64,000 bases of DNA. Origin: an uncultured Thermomicrobia bacterium. Its GTDB lineage: Bacteria; Chloroflexota; Chloroflexia; Thermomicrobiales; JALYUS01. The notes below the pieces were generated by a model. The model was given only the letters and a program-made list of their open reading frames with translations. It was not told where the DNA came from and did no database searches. Within the stretch, counting starts at the first letter, position 1. Each line of letters opens with the position of its first letter. The DNA lies in NCBI GenBank assembly GCA_937968015.1, contig CALBSO010000050.1, forward strand, positions 1 through 64,000, in the 5' to 3' direction. The position numbers and the translations under genes were made by a program. Positions 58,103-64,000 of the stretch are shown here, one piece after another.

Positions 58103-59548
58103 ATGACATCCGCAGACACCCGGCCCGTGTCATTTCTCGCCACGCGGCATTCGCGGCGGCGTGTGCTCGAAGGGGTCGCCGCCCTCGCCGCGACGGTGAT
58201 CGCCACGGCCTGCGGGGTGGACAAATCTGCCACACAGACCACTGCGGCACGCGTCAATCCGACCGGAAGCGCGGCTGCCCCTGCCGCCGCGACACGCGCC
58301 GCACTAGCGGCAGCCGGATCGGCGACGACGGGGGCCGGATCCGCTGCCGCATCCACGACGAGTGGGGCCACCGCCGCTGGCTCACCGGGCGCGACGGCGC
58401 CTGCCCCGACGCTTCCCGCCAACGCGACGCCGAACGCGCTCGCCGCCGCGCCACCGCCCGGCGCGACGCCGACTGCCGGGCCAGTCATCGGCAGTGCGGC
58501 GGCACTTCCCTCGCCCGGCCCCGGCGAACTGAGCGCCTTCAACAAAGATCCGAATATGAAAGTCCTAGACGCGGTGGACTGGGAAACGCCGCTCGCCGCC
58601 CAGCAGCCTTTCATCACCGACACCAAATCCTTCTTCGTTCGCGCACACTACCCCTTCCCGGTCGTCAAGCAGGCAGAATGGAAACTGACGATTTCCGGCC
58701 TCGTGGACAAGCCGCTGACGCTCACCTACGACCAACTGACGAAGATGCCCGCGAAGAAACTGACCGCGTGGATCGAGTGCGCGGGCGACGGGCGCGGACG
58801 GTACAAGCCAATGGCGACCGGCGGGCAGTGGATGGTCGGCGCGATCTCGAATGGCGAATGGACGGGCGTCTCGCTCAATGACGTGCTGACGATGGCCGCG
58901 CCGAAGTCCGGCGTCGTGGACATCGTCTGCAGCGGCGCAGGGAACAGCCAGTGGGCACGCGGGTTGAATTGGGCGAAAGCGAAAGATCCGGACACGATGC
59001 TCGTCTGGCAGATGAATGGCGAGCCGCTCCGCGTCGAGCAGGGGTTTCCGGTGCGGCTGATTGTCCCCGGGTATCCCGGCGTCGCGCAGGTCAAATGGAT
59101 CACGAACATTGATCTGATTGACAAGCCGTACGACGGCTACTTCAACACGACGCTCTACACCTTCATCACCGCGGACGGCAAGAACCTCGGCCAACTGACG
59201 ACGATGCCCGTCAAATCCATCATTACGTCGCTCGCGCCGAACGCGAAGGTGACGAAAGGGGCGCAGACCATCTCCGGCAAGGCATGGACTGGCGCGGGCG
59301 GCGGCATTACGAAAGTCGAGGTCTCGGCGGATGGCGGCAAGACATGGAAGGATGCCAAGATCACGCAGCAGGCCGGGCAATGGTCGTGGTACGCCTTCGA
59401 GTATGCATGGGATGCCCAGCCGGGCGCCGCGATGCTCACCTCCCGCGCGATGGACGCGAAGGGCAATGTCCAGCCCGAAATCCCGCCCTATAACAAGAAC
59501 GGCTACCAGTACAACGGTTGGTGGATCGTCCCCATCGAAGTCAGTTAG
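58103..59548 (+). CDS. sulfite oxidase family molybdopterin-dependent oxidoreductase
   Basis: A 481-residue exported Mo enzyme. The N-terminus SRRRVLEGVAALAATVIATACG is Tat-like, with C37 as a possible lipidation site. An Ala/Pro/Thr-rich linker of about 110 residues follows. The SUOX Mo domain (about 155-385) has RAHYPFPVV, AEWKLTISGLVDKPLTLTYDQL, and the molybdenum ligand C226 in AWIECAGDGRGRYKP. MVGAISNGEWTGVSLNDVL and GFPVRLIVPGYPG follow. The C-terminal Mo-co dimer domain has KVEVSADGGKTWKDAKI. It probably oxidises or reduces a small substrate at the outer membrane face and needs molybdate from ModAB. Confidence 0.92.
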   Translation: MTSADTRPVSFLATRHSRRRVLEGVAALAATVIATACGVDKSATQTTAARVNPTGSAAAPAAATRAALAAAGSATTGAGSAAASTTSGATAAGSPGATAPAPTLPANATPNALAAAPPPGATPTAGPVIGSAAALPSPGPGELSAFNKDPNMKVLDAVDWETPLAAQQPFITDTKSFFVRAHYPFPVVKQAEWKLTISGLVDKPLTLTYDQLTKMPAKKLTAWIECAGDGRGRYKPMATGGQWMVGAISNGEWTGVSLNDVLTMAAPKSGVVDIVCSGAGNSQWARGLNWAKAKDPDTMLVWQMNGEPLRVEQGFPVRLIVPGYPGVAQVKWITNIDLIDKPYDGYFNTTLYTFITADGKNLGQLTTMPVKSIITSLAPNAKVTKGAQTISGKAWTGAGGGITKVEVSADGGKTWKDAKITQQAGQWSWYAFEYAWDAQPGAAMLTSRAMDAKGNVQPEIPPYNKNGYQYNGWWIVPIEVS

Positions 59549-59551
59549 GGT

Positions 59552-60415
59552 TCAAATCCCCTTTTTCAGTCGCGGGATCACGTCGGTGGCGACGCGTTCG
59601 AGGATCGGGAGTTGAGCGTCACCGGGGGCATCAATGATTAACTCGTTGACGCCCGCTTCCCAATACTGACTGACGACTTCCTCGAAGGCGTCTATCGAGG
59701 CCCATGGGTCGCTCGGCATCAGGGCGGCCCAGCCGTAGAGGGAGCGGATGATTTCGTGTGGGTCGCGGCCGATGGCGGCGCAATGCTCATCCAAAACCGC
59801 GTTGCGGGCGCGCATCTCGTCCACCGTGCCATGCGAGTTCCAGCGATCCGCGTACTGCGCGACGATCTTCAGCATCTGTCGCCCGTGCGCGCCGAGCGTC
59901 AGCGGTGGGCGCGGCCGCTGGATGGGGCCGGGGCGAAAAGCGGCGTCCTTCAGTTGGTAATACTTCCCCTCGTAGGTCGTGTATTCGTTGCGGAGCAAGT
60001 GATCCACGATCTCGACCGCCTCGCGGAACCGCTCGACGAGTTCAGCGGGGGCGGGGAAGGGAATGCCGAGCATCTCGTGCTCCGGCACGTACCAGCCCGC
60101 GCCGAGGCCAAGTTCCAGGCGCCCATTCGAGATATGGTCCACCGTCGCCGCCTCTTTGGCAAGCCAGGCCGGATGGCGGAAGGTATTGCAACTGACGAGC
60201 ACGCCGATGCGGATGCGCTCCGTACGCGCCGCCAGCCCCGCGAGCAGCGTCCAGCCTTCATGGTACGGGCCGGTCGGGCGGCTCGGCTGCACGTAGTGGT
60301 CGCAGTCCCAGACGCTATCGAACCCAAGGCGCTCGAACAGTTGCCAGCGTTCGACCGTCTTCTCCCACGGCATGTTCTGGTCCGTGCAAAGCCCGATCCG
60401 CAGCGGTTGCGCCAT
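59552..60415 (-). CDS. LLM class F420-dependent oxidoreductase
   Basis: 287 residues, luciferase-like barrel. RIGLCTDQNMPWEKTVERWQ, FERLGFDSVWDCDHYVQPSR, RIRIGVLVSCNTFRHPAWLAKEAATVDHISNGRLELGLGAGWY (with SNGRLELGLGAGW the cofactor loop), YEGKYYQLKDA and LTLGAHGRQMLKIVAQYAD. The pattern fits F420-dependent members. ATG 60415 follows AGGAGGGGAG; a longer frame to 60628 has no ribosome site. It forms a tandem with the next LLM gene, and a fragment closely similar to its codons 25-52 lies at 61489-61572. Confidence 0.9.
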   Translation of the reverse strand: MAQPLRIGLCTDQNMPWEKTVERWQLFERLGFDSVWDCDHYVQPSRPTGPYHEGWTLLAGLAARTERIRIGVLVSCNTFRHPAWLAKEAATVDHISNGRLELGLGAGWYVPEHEMLGIPFPAPAELVERFREAVEIVDHLLRNEYTTYEGKYYQLKDAAFRPGPIQRPRPPLTLGAHGRQMLKIVAQYADRWNSHGTVDEMRARNAVLDEHCAAIGRDPHEIIRSLYGWAALMPSDPWASIDAFEEVVSQYWEAGVNELIIDAPGDAQLPILERVATDVIPRLKKGI

Positions 60416-60470
60416 CTCCCCCTCCTGCCTGCTACTGAGCCGATCGTTGACGGCGATAGCATATCTCAAA

Positions 60471-61433
60471 TCATCCGTTGATGAGCATCGCCAATCGCGG
60501 CCGCACGTCACAGCAAAGCCGCTCAACGGTCTCGCGGTCGTACGGGGCGGGCATATCGAAGATGAAGCCGCGCACTCCCACCCGCCAGTATGCGGCCAGT
60601 TGCCGCGCCACGTCCTCGACGCTGCCACTTGGGCCGAGGCTCACCTCATCACCGGGGTTCGCGGCGGCAATCGCCCGCATCTGCACTTCGACTGCGGCCG
60701 GATCGTCGCGAACGATGCTGACTAAGGAGACCGTGGGGATAATTTCATCGGGATTGCGACCGACAACCGCGCAATGTTCGCGCAGCACCGCGAGTTTGCG
60801 CGCGATTGTCTCCGGCGAGCCAAAGCCGTTCCAGAGATCCGCGTACCGCGCCACAATCCGTAGCGTCTTGCGCTCGCCTCCACCGCCGATCATCAACGGG
60901 AGATGCTGCTGAACCGGCTTTGGCGCGCATGGCGCACCCGTCACTTGGTAATACTGACCCGCGAACGTCGTCCGTGTGTTGTCGAGCAGCGATCGCACGA
61001 TGGCCGCCGCTTCCGCGAGTTTCGCCAGGCGAGTATTCCGAGAATCGAAGGTAATACCGTACACCCGATGTTCATACTCGAACCAGGAAGCCCCCAAACC
61101 AAGGATCGCACGACCGTTCGTGATGTGGTCGAGAGTGGCGGCCATGTGCGCCACGACTGCGGGGTGCCGATAGGTGTTGCCACTGACGAGGAGGCCGATA
61201 CGAATGCGGGAGGTGAGGGCGCCCCATGCCGGGAGCAATTGCCAGCCCTCGAAGACCGGGCCGTCCGGATCGGTCTCACCGGCGATAAAGTGATCTGATG
61301 CCCACAACGAGTCATAGCCCAGCGTGTCGGCGAGCAACCCGTATGCGCGGAGCGCGGGCCATGTCGTATACGAAGGTCGGAGCGAGAGGCCGAAATGCGG
61401 CGGCACGCGGTTCGTCTGGAGAAATACCATCAT
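60471..61433 (-). CDS. LLM class F420-dependent oxidoreductase
   Basis: 320 residues. PHFGLSLRPSYTTWPALRAYGLLADTLGYDSLWASDHFI, RIRIGLLVSGNTYRHPAVVAHMAATLDHITNGRAILGLGASWFEYEH (cofactor loop NGRAILGLGASW), QHLPLMIGGGGERKTLRIVARYADLWNGFG. It is a divergent paralogue of the neighbour at 59552 and of 17797-18735. The start is one of two ATGs (61433, 61430) behind GGAG. The 55-base gap to the next gene suggests co-transcription. Substrates are unknown. Confidence 0.9.
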   Translation of the reverse strand: MMVFLQTNRVPPHFGLSLRPSYTTWPALRAYGLLADTLGYDSLWASDHFIAGETDPDGPVFEGWQLLPAWGALTSRIRIGLLVSGNTYRHPAVVAHMAATLDHITNGRAILGLGASWFEYEHRVYGITFDSRNTRLAKLAEAAAIVRSLLDNTRTTFAGQYYQVTGAPCAPKPVQQHLPLMIGGGGERKTLRIVARYADLWNGFGSPETIARKLAVLREHCAVVGRNPDEIIPTVSLVSIVRDDPAAVEVQMRAIAAANPGDEVSLGPSGSVEDVARQLAAYWRVGVRGFIFDMPAPYDRETVERLCCDVRPRLAMLING

Positions 61434-61488
61434 CGCGCTCCACTCGAAGGATTGGCTGCAGTTAAGTGCGTCATGAGAAGATGCGCTG

Positions 61489-61572
61489 TCCAAGATGCGT
61501 GATACGACCCCGTCGGGCGGCTCGGCTGCACGAAATGATCGCAGCCCCAGACGCTATCGAAGCCGAAAAGCG
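61489..61572 (-). pseudogene. remnant of a third LLM oxidoreductase gene
   Basis: The minus strand encodes FGFDSVWGCDHFVQPSRPTG, almost identical to the FERLGFDSVWDCDHYVQPSRPTG segment of the gene at 59552-60415, and the DNA is nearly identical over about 80 bases. Nothing similar continues on either side: one side runs into the start of the LLM gene, the other into a GGGCGGTTC palindrome. This is a short leftover of a duplication. Confidence 0.75.
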
Positions 61573-61598
61573 CAAGGAATTGCTCCTCAGGCCGGGGA

Positions 61599-61618
61599 GG
61601 GCGGTTCACGAACCGCCC
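61599..61618. repeat. GGGCGGTTC/GAACCGCCC palindrome, second copy
   Basis: 9-bp arms with a 2-base centre AC. Flanks GGGGA and STACGAA agree with the copy at 28283-28302. It lies 26 bases past the stop of the Rieske gene. Confidence 0.7.
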
Positions 61619-61644
61619 GTACGAAACCTGCTTCGGCAATGCAT

Positions 61645-63456
61645 TTACGCTTCGATCTCGCCTGCCAAGCCTTCGCCGCGCTGGAGCGTGAGGGCGTTCT
61701 GCGTGCTCCAGAGGACATTGCGGCGCAATTTCTGTGCGGTGAGGTAGCGCGTCGCGGCGACGAGAGCGAGGCGGGCATCTCTCTCCTGCCCGGCGGCGTG
61801 GAGGCGGTCGTGCTGGGCGATGCCTGCCTCGATCATCTGGAAGGTGTGGAAGGTCGAATCTTCCCGGAGTAAGGCGTGGGCAATCGCCGCCTTGAGATCG
61901 TCCACCGGATAGCCGCGCTCCTGATAGTGGTGGACGATGTCCGCCGCTTCCTCGACCTGCTGGAACTCGGCGCAGTAGACGAGCCGGTCAGTCAATGCAC
62001 GCGGATCGTCAATCATCGCTGGCACATGGTTGCGGTGCGCGGGGAGTTCGGCACGCGGGATGTTCAGGAAATACGTCAGGTAGACGAAGAGCGCGCCGTG
62101 GAAGATCGCCCGCAGCAGCGCGCGGTCCGTCTCGTCGCTTCGGCCCGCGATGCGATGCGCCAATGAATCGAGTGCGTGGCAGTATGAGATGACATGGAGC
62201 ACGTCGTCCCAGTCTTCCTCATTCTGCAAGGGGAAACGGGCGACGCGATAGACTCCGGCGCGGCAGAGGGTGCGCGTCAGATCAGTGATCGCCGCGCCGT
62301 CCGCGATGGCGTCCCGGAAGGCGGCAATCGTCGCGTGCGGCGCATCGCCGAGTGCGGTGACGAGCAGGGCATCCGCGCCGTCCCATGCTTTATTGCTGCC
62401 TGCCTCGATCAGTGCGGGGAGTTCCGCGAAGACGGCGTGCAGCGGCGCGACGAACTCCATCCAGTCGGCGGATTCCTCGTGCCGGAAGGCGGTCGCCATC
62501 GGCGGAACGACGCCGGAGAGCACATCCGCCGCGTGTTCCTCGCCGATCAAATCCACCATCTCCCATGCCTTGTTCAGGAAATCCACGACATGCCCGGTGG
62601 AGAGGAAGAAATGGTCCGTCGCGCCTGTGAGAAGCATGCCGACGACATCTTCGAGCGGCCATTCGGCAGCGACGGCGGTACGGATGCAGCGCTCGGCGCC
62701 CGCCGCCTCGCGATCCTCGATGAAGAGACGGAACCAGCGCGTCAGATGCTCCTGATCGGCGGTGTCGAGTGTCGGCAGCGGGCGCTGGACGCGGCGCGGC
62801 GGGCCGTCGAAGGAATCGCGCGCCATCTGGATGCCACCATGCACGAGTGCGAGCGGCACATCGGGCGGCAGGAGTGCCGGGCCGAGGTTGCCCATACACG
62901 TCATGATGACGAGACCGGGGCCGAAGCCGTTGCGCCGGTAGCGGAGGGCGTGCGGTGCGGTATGGCTGATCACCGTCGGCATCGTCTCGCGCGCCGCGAG
63001 CAGGCTCGCGACGGCCTTGGCGATCAGGAAGGTGTTGCGCTCCTCCATCCCCTGCGCGAGGTCGGCATACCCCTTTTCTGCCCGCGCGTGATAGAACGTC
63101 TCCACCGGAGTGGGCGAGACGTAGATGTCATCCCCGCGCACCTCGACGGGAAAGACCGGCACATCGTCTCCGCCGCCGGTGAAGCAGCCACCGGAGCAGA
63201 GATCGAAGCGCCAGTGATGCCAATGGCAGCGCATGACGCCATTGGTGATCGTCGCCTTGGAGAGGGGATAGCCCATATGCGGGCAGCGGTTGTCCAGCGC
63301 GCGCACCTCCCCCTCATGCATCAGGAGCAACACCTGCCGCTCGCCGACCTTGACGACACGCTGCCCGCGCGCCTCCAGATCGTGCAGGCTCGCCGCGCGC
63401 ACGAAGCCATCATCCGCCACTCTGCGTCCATTCGCCCGGGTCGTGGTCGTCGCCAT
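61645..63456 (-). CDS. Rieske 2Fe-2S protein with long C-terminal domain
   Basis: 603 residues. The N-terminal Rieske domain (about 15-115) binds a 2Fe-2S cluster through C58/H60 and C77/H80 (RCPHMGYPLSK, CHWHHWRFDL). The remaining 480 residues are mostly helical and unfamiliar, with many His and aromatic residues (YFLNIPRAELPAHRNH, SYCHALDSLAHRIAG, GATDHFFLSTGHVVDFLNKAWEMVDL) that might bind a metal or haem. It does not look like the SRPBCC catalytic domain of ring-hydroxylating oxygenases. ATG 63456 follows AAGGAGG. Ferredoxin reductase at 5.7 kb is a possible electron donor. Confidence 0.85.
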   Translation of the reverse strand: MATTTTRANGRRVADDGFVRAASLHDLEARGQRVVKVGERQVLLLMHEGEVRALDNRCPHMGYPLSKATITNGVMRCHWHHWRFDLCSGGCFTGGGDDVPVFPVEVRGDDIYVSPTPVETFYHARAEKGYADLAQGMEERNTFLIAKAVASLLAARETMPTVISHTAPHALRYRRNGFGPGLVIMTCMGNLGPALLPPDVPLALVHGGIQMARDSFDGPPRRVQRPLPTLDTADQEHLTRWFRLFIEDREAAGAERCIRTAVAAEWPLEDVVGMLLTGATDHFFLSTGHVVDFLNKAWEMVDLIGEEHAADVLSGVVPPMATAFRHEESADWMEFVAPLHAVFAELPALIEAGSNKAWDGADALLVTALGDAPHATIAAFRDAIADGAAITDLTRTLCRAGVYRVARFPLQNEEDWDDVLHVISYCHALDSLAHRIAGRSDETDRALLRAIFHGALFVYLTYFLNIPRAELPAHRNHVPAMIDDPRALTDRLVYCAEFQQVEEAADIVHHYQERGYPVDDLKAAIAHALLREDSTFHTFQMIEAGIAQHDRLHAAGQERDARLALVAATRYLTAQKLRRNVLWSTQNALTLQRGEGLAGEIEA

Positions 63457-63497
63457 CCGGCACCTCCTTGGGGATTGCTTTCGATGATTCCAGCATA

Positions 63498-63530
63498 CAC
63501 CTGATTGCGAGAAAAACAAGTGGTTGCTGT
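63498..63530 (-). promoter_or_regulatory. possible promoter of the Rieske gene
   Basis: On the minus strand TTGTTT, 16 bases, then TATGCT, about 40 bases before the ATG. The surrounding 63490-63560 stretch is unusually AT-rich for this window and could also hold the plus-strand promoter (TAAAAT near 63532). Confidence 0.35.
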
Positions 63531-63593
63531 CTAAAATATGAATTGCTCGTCCGTTGATTGGGAAATGCGGTCGCTGTCTGCGATGATGTGACA

Positions 63594-63943
63594 ATGAAAC
63601 TACCCAATGCCGCCGACACGATCGTCGCAAAAGAGAAGATCACGGCGTATCTCCTCTCGCCGACGCATCCACAGGGCGGGGGCAAAGCGAATTTTTTCAG
63701 CGCTTTGGGTTTTCATCCGAACACTGGGAAGTGCTTGCGACTGCTTTACAAAACCATGCGCTGAACTACGACGTTGTCGCGATGCGAGAGACACCGTACG
63801 GGACGCGGTATACTGTGGAAGGGCCGATCATCACGCCCGATAGGCGGAACCCCGAAGTTCGCGTGGGATGGTTCGTCCGTAGCGGCGAAAGTGTGCCGCG
63901 ATTGGCAACGGCGGTACCGGCCCACAAAGGTAGGCGGCAATGA
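63594..63943 (+). pseudogene. DUF6883-like gene, frameshifted at a T6 run
   Basis: Frame one starts at ATG 63594 (MKLPNAADTIVAKEKITAYL...THPQGGGKANFF). At TTTTTT (63692-63697) the family-like reading moves to the -1 frame: QRFGFSSEHWEVLATALQNH, then ETPYGTRYTVEGPIITPDRR and VRVGWFVRSGESVPRLATAVP, ending at 63943. Joined, the product has about 115 residues and looks like a complete DUF6883-type protein, the kind often found beside DUF4926 genes. Without the shift frame one ends about 24 codons later. It may be a pseudogene, a sequence error in the homopolymer, or a programmed -1 shift. Confidence 0.65.
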
Positions 63944-64000
63944 ATATTCGAGAACTCGATGTGGTGGCACTTACGGTTCCGCTCCCGGATGCCGAGATGT
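63940..64000 (+). CDS. DUF4926-like protein, partial (cut by the window edge)
   Basis: The first 20 codons read MNIRELDVVALTVPLPDAEM, matching the start of DUF4926 proteins (ELDVVALTxDLPEHGL). The ATG overlaps the stop of the DUF6883-like gene (ATGA), so the two form a coupled pair. The pair is reminiscent of toxin-antitoxin modules, though no activity is known to me. Confidence 0.65.
   Translation, partial: MNIRELDVVALTVPLPDAEM

Overview
The window is high-GC, densely coded bacterial DNA with about 66 genes on both strands and no rRNA, tRNA, CRISPR array or recognisable transposase. Lineage markers are indirect: three F420-dependent luciferase-like oxidoreductases, a secreted glycosidase with C-terminal TGH...GG...FERGRL repeats, many AAC-type lipoproteins with Ala/Thr-rich linkers, and typical -10 boxes (TATAAT, TATCAT). 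My inference is a Chloroflexota (Thermomicrobia-like) or related soil/environmental bacterium. The genus cannot be fixed from the sequence alone.

Layout. 0-14 kb: a cysteine-synthase-like enzyme, two thiamine-diphosphate enzymes, a MarR regulator, a diguanylate cyclase, an NADPH-ferredoxin reductase, a GNAT/MaoC pair, a secreted clan GH-A glycosidase, a TPM-domain membrane protein and phosphomannomutase. 14.7-17.2 kb: a molybdate ModA/ModB uptake pair divergent from a PadR regulator. 17.2-29.9 kb: scattered metabolic genes (Clp-N protein, LLM and Ldh oxidoreductases, S9 peptidase, ABC-F ATPase with a leader ORF, gamma-glutamyltransferase, SDR, Thr/Ser dehydratase, YbaK). 29.9-37.4 kb: transport. 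A ThiZ-like ATPase with its regulator, a Zn/Mn ABC importer followed by its Fur-family regulator, a SufE protein, and a ThiXY pyrimidine/thiamine importer behind a TPP riboswitch plus terminator. 38-49 kb: a Baeyer-Villiger-type monooxygenase, a run of small genes including a ribbon-helix-helix protein with a membrane anchor, an AI-2E family exporter, and a compact operon of two small ORFs plus an ATP-grasp ligase. 49-64 kb: adenosine deaminase, thymidine phosphorylase, M20 amidohydrolase, Nudix proteins, a DHA2 efflux pump, a Mo-cofactor sulfite-oxidase-family protein, two LLM enzymes with a decayed third copy, a Rieske protein with a very long extra domain, and at the edge a frameshifted DUF6883-like gene overlapping a DUF4926-like gene.

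The most unusual global property is the load of small repeats. Tandem heptanucleotides with at least seven different unit sequences but always period 7 occur at ten or more places. Some form inverted pairs that look like bidirectional terminators between convergent genes, some supply the stop codon of a gene, and some lie in frame inside genes. Three further dispersed palindromic families (AACCGCC...GGCGGTT, CCCCTCTCC...GGAGAGGGG and GGGCGGTTC...GAACCGCCC) also sit at gene ends. The best candidate for an undescribed system is the ATP-grasp operon at 45.0-46.6 kb.
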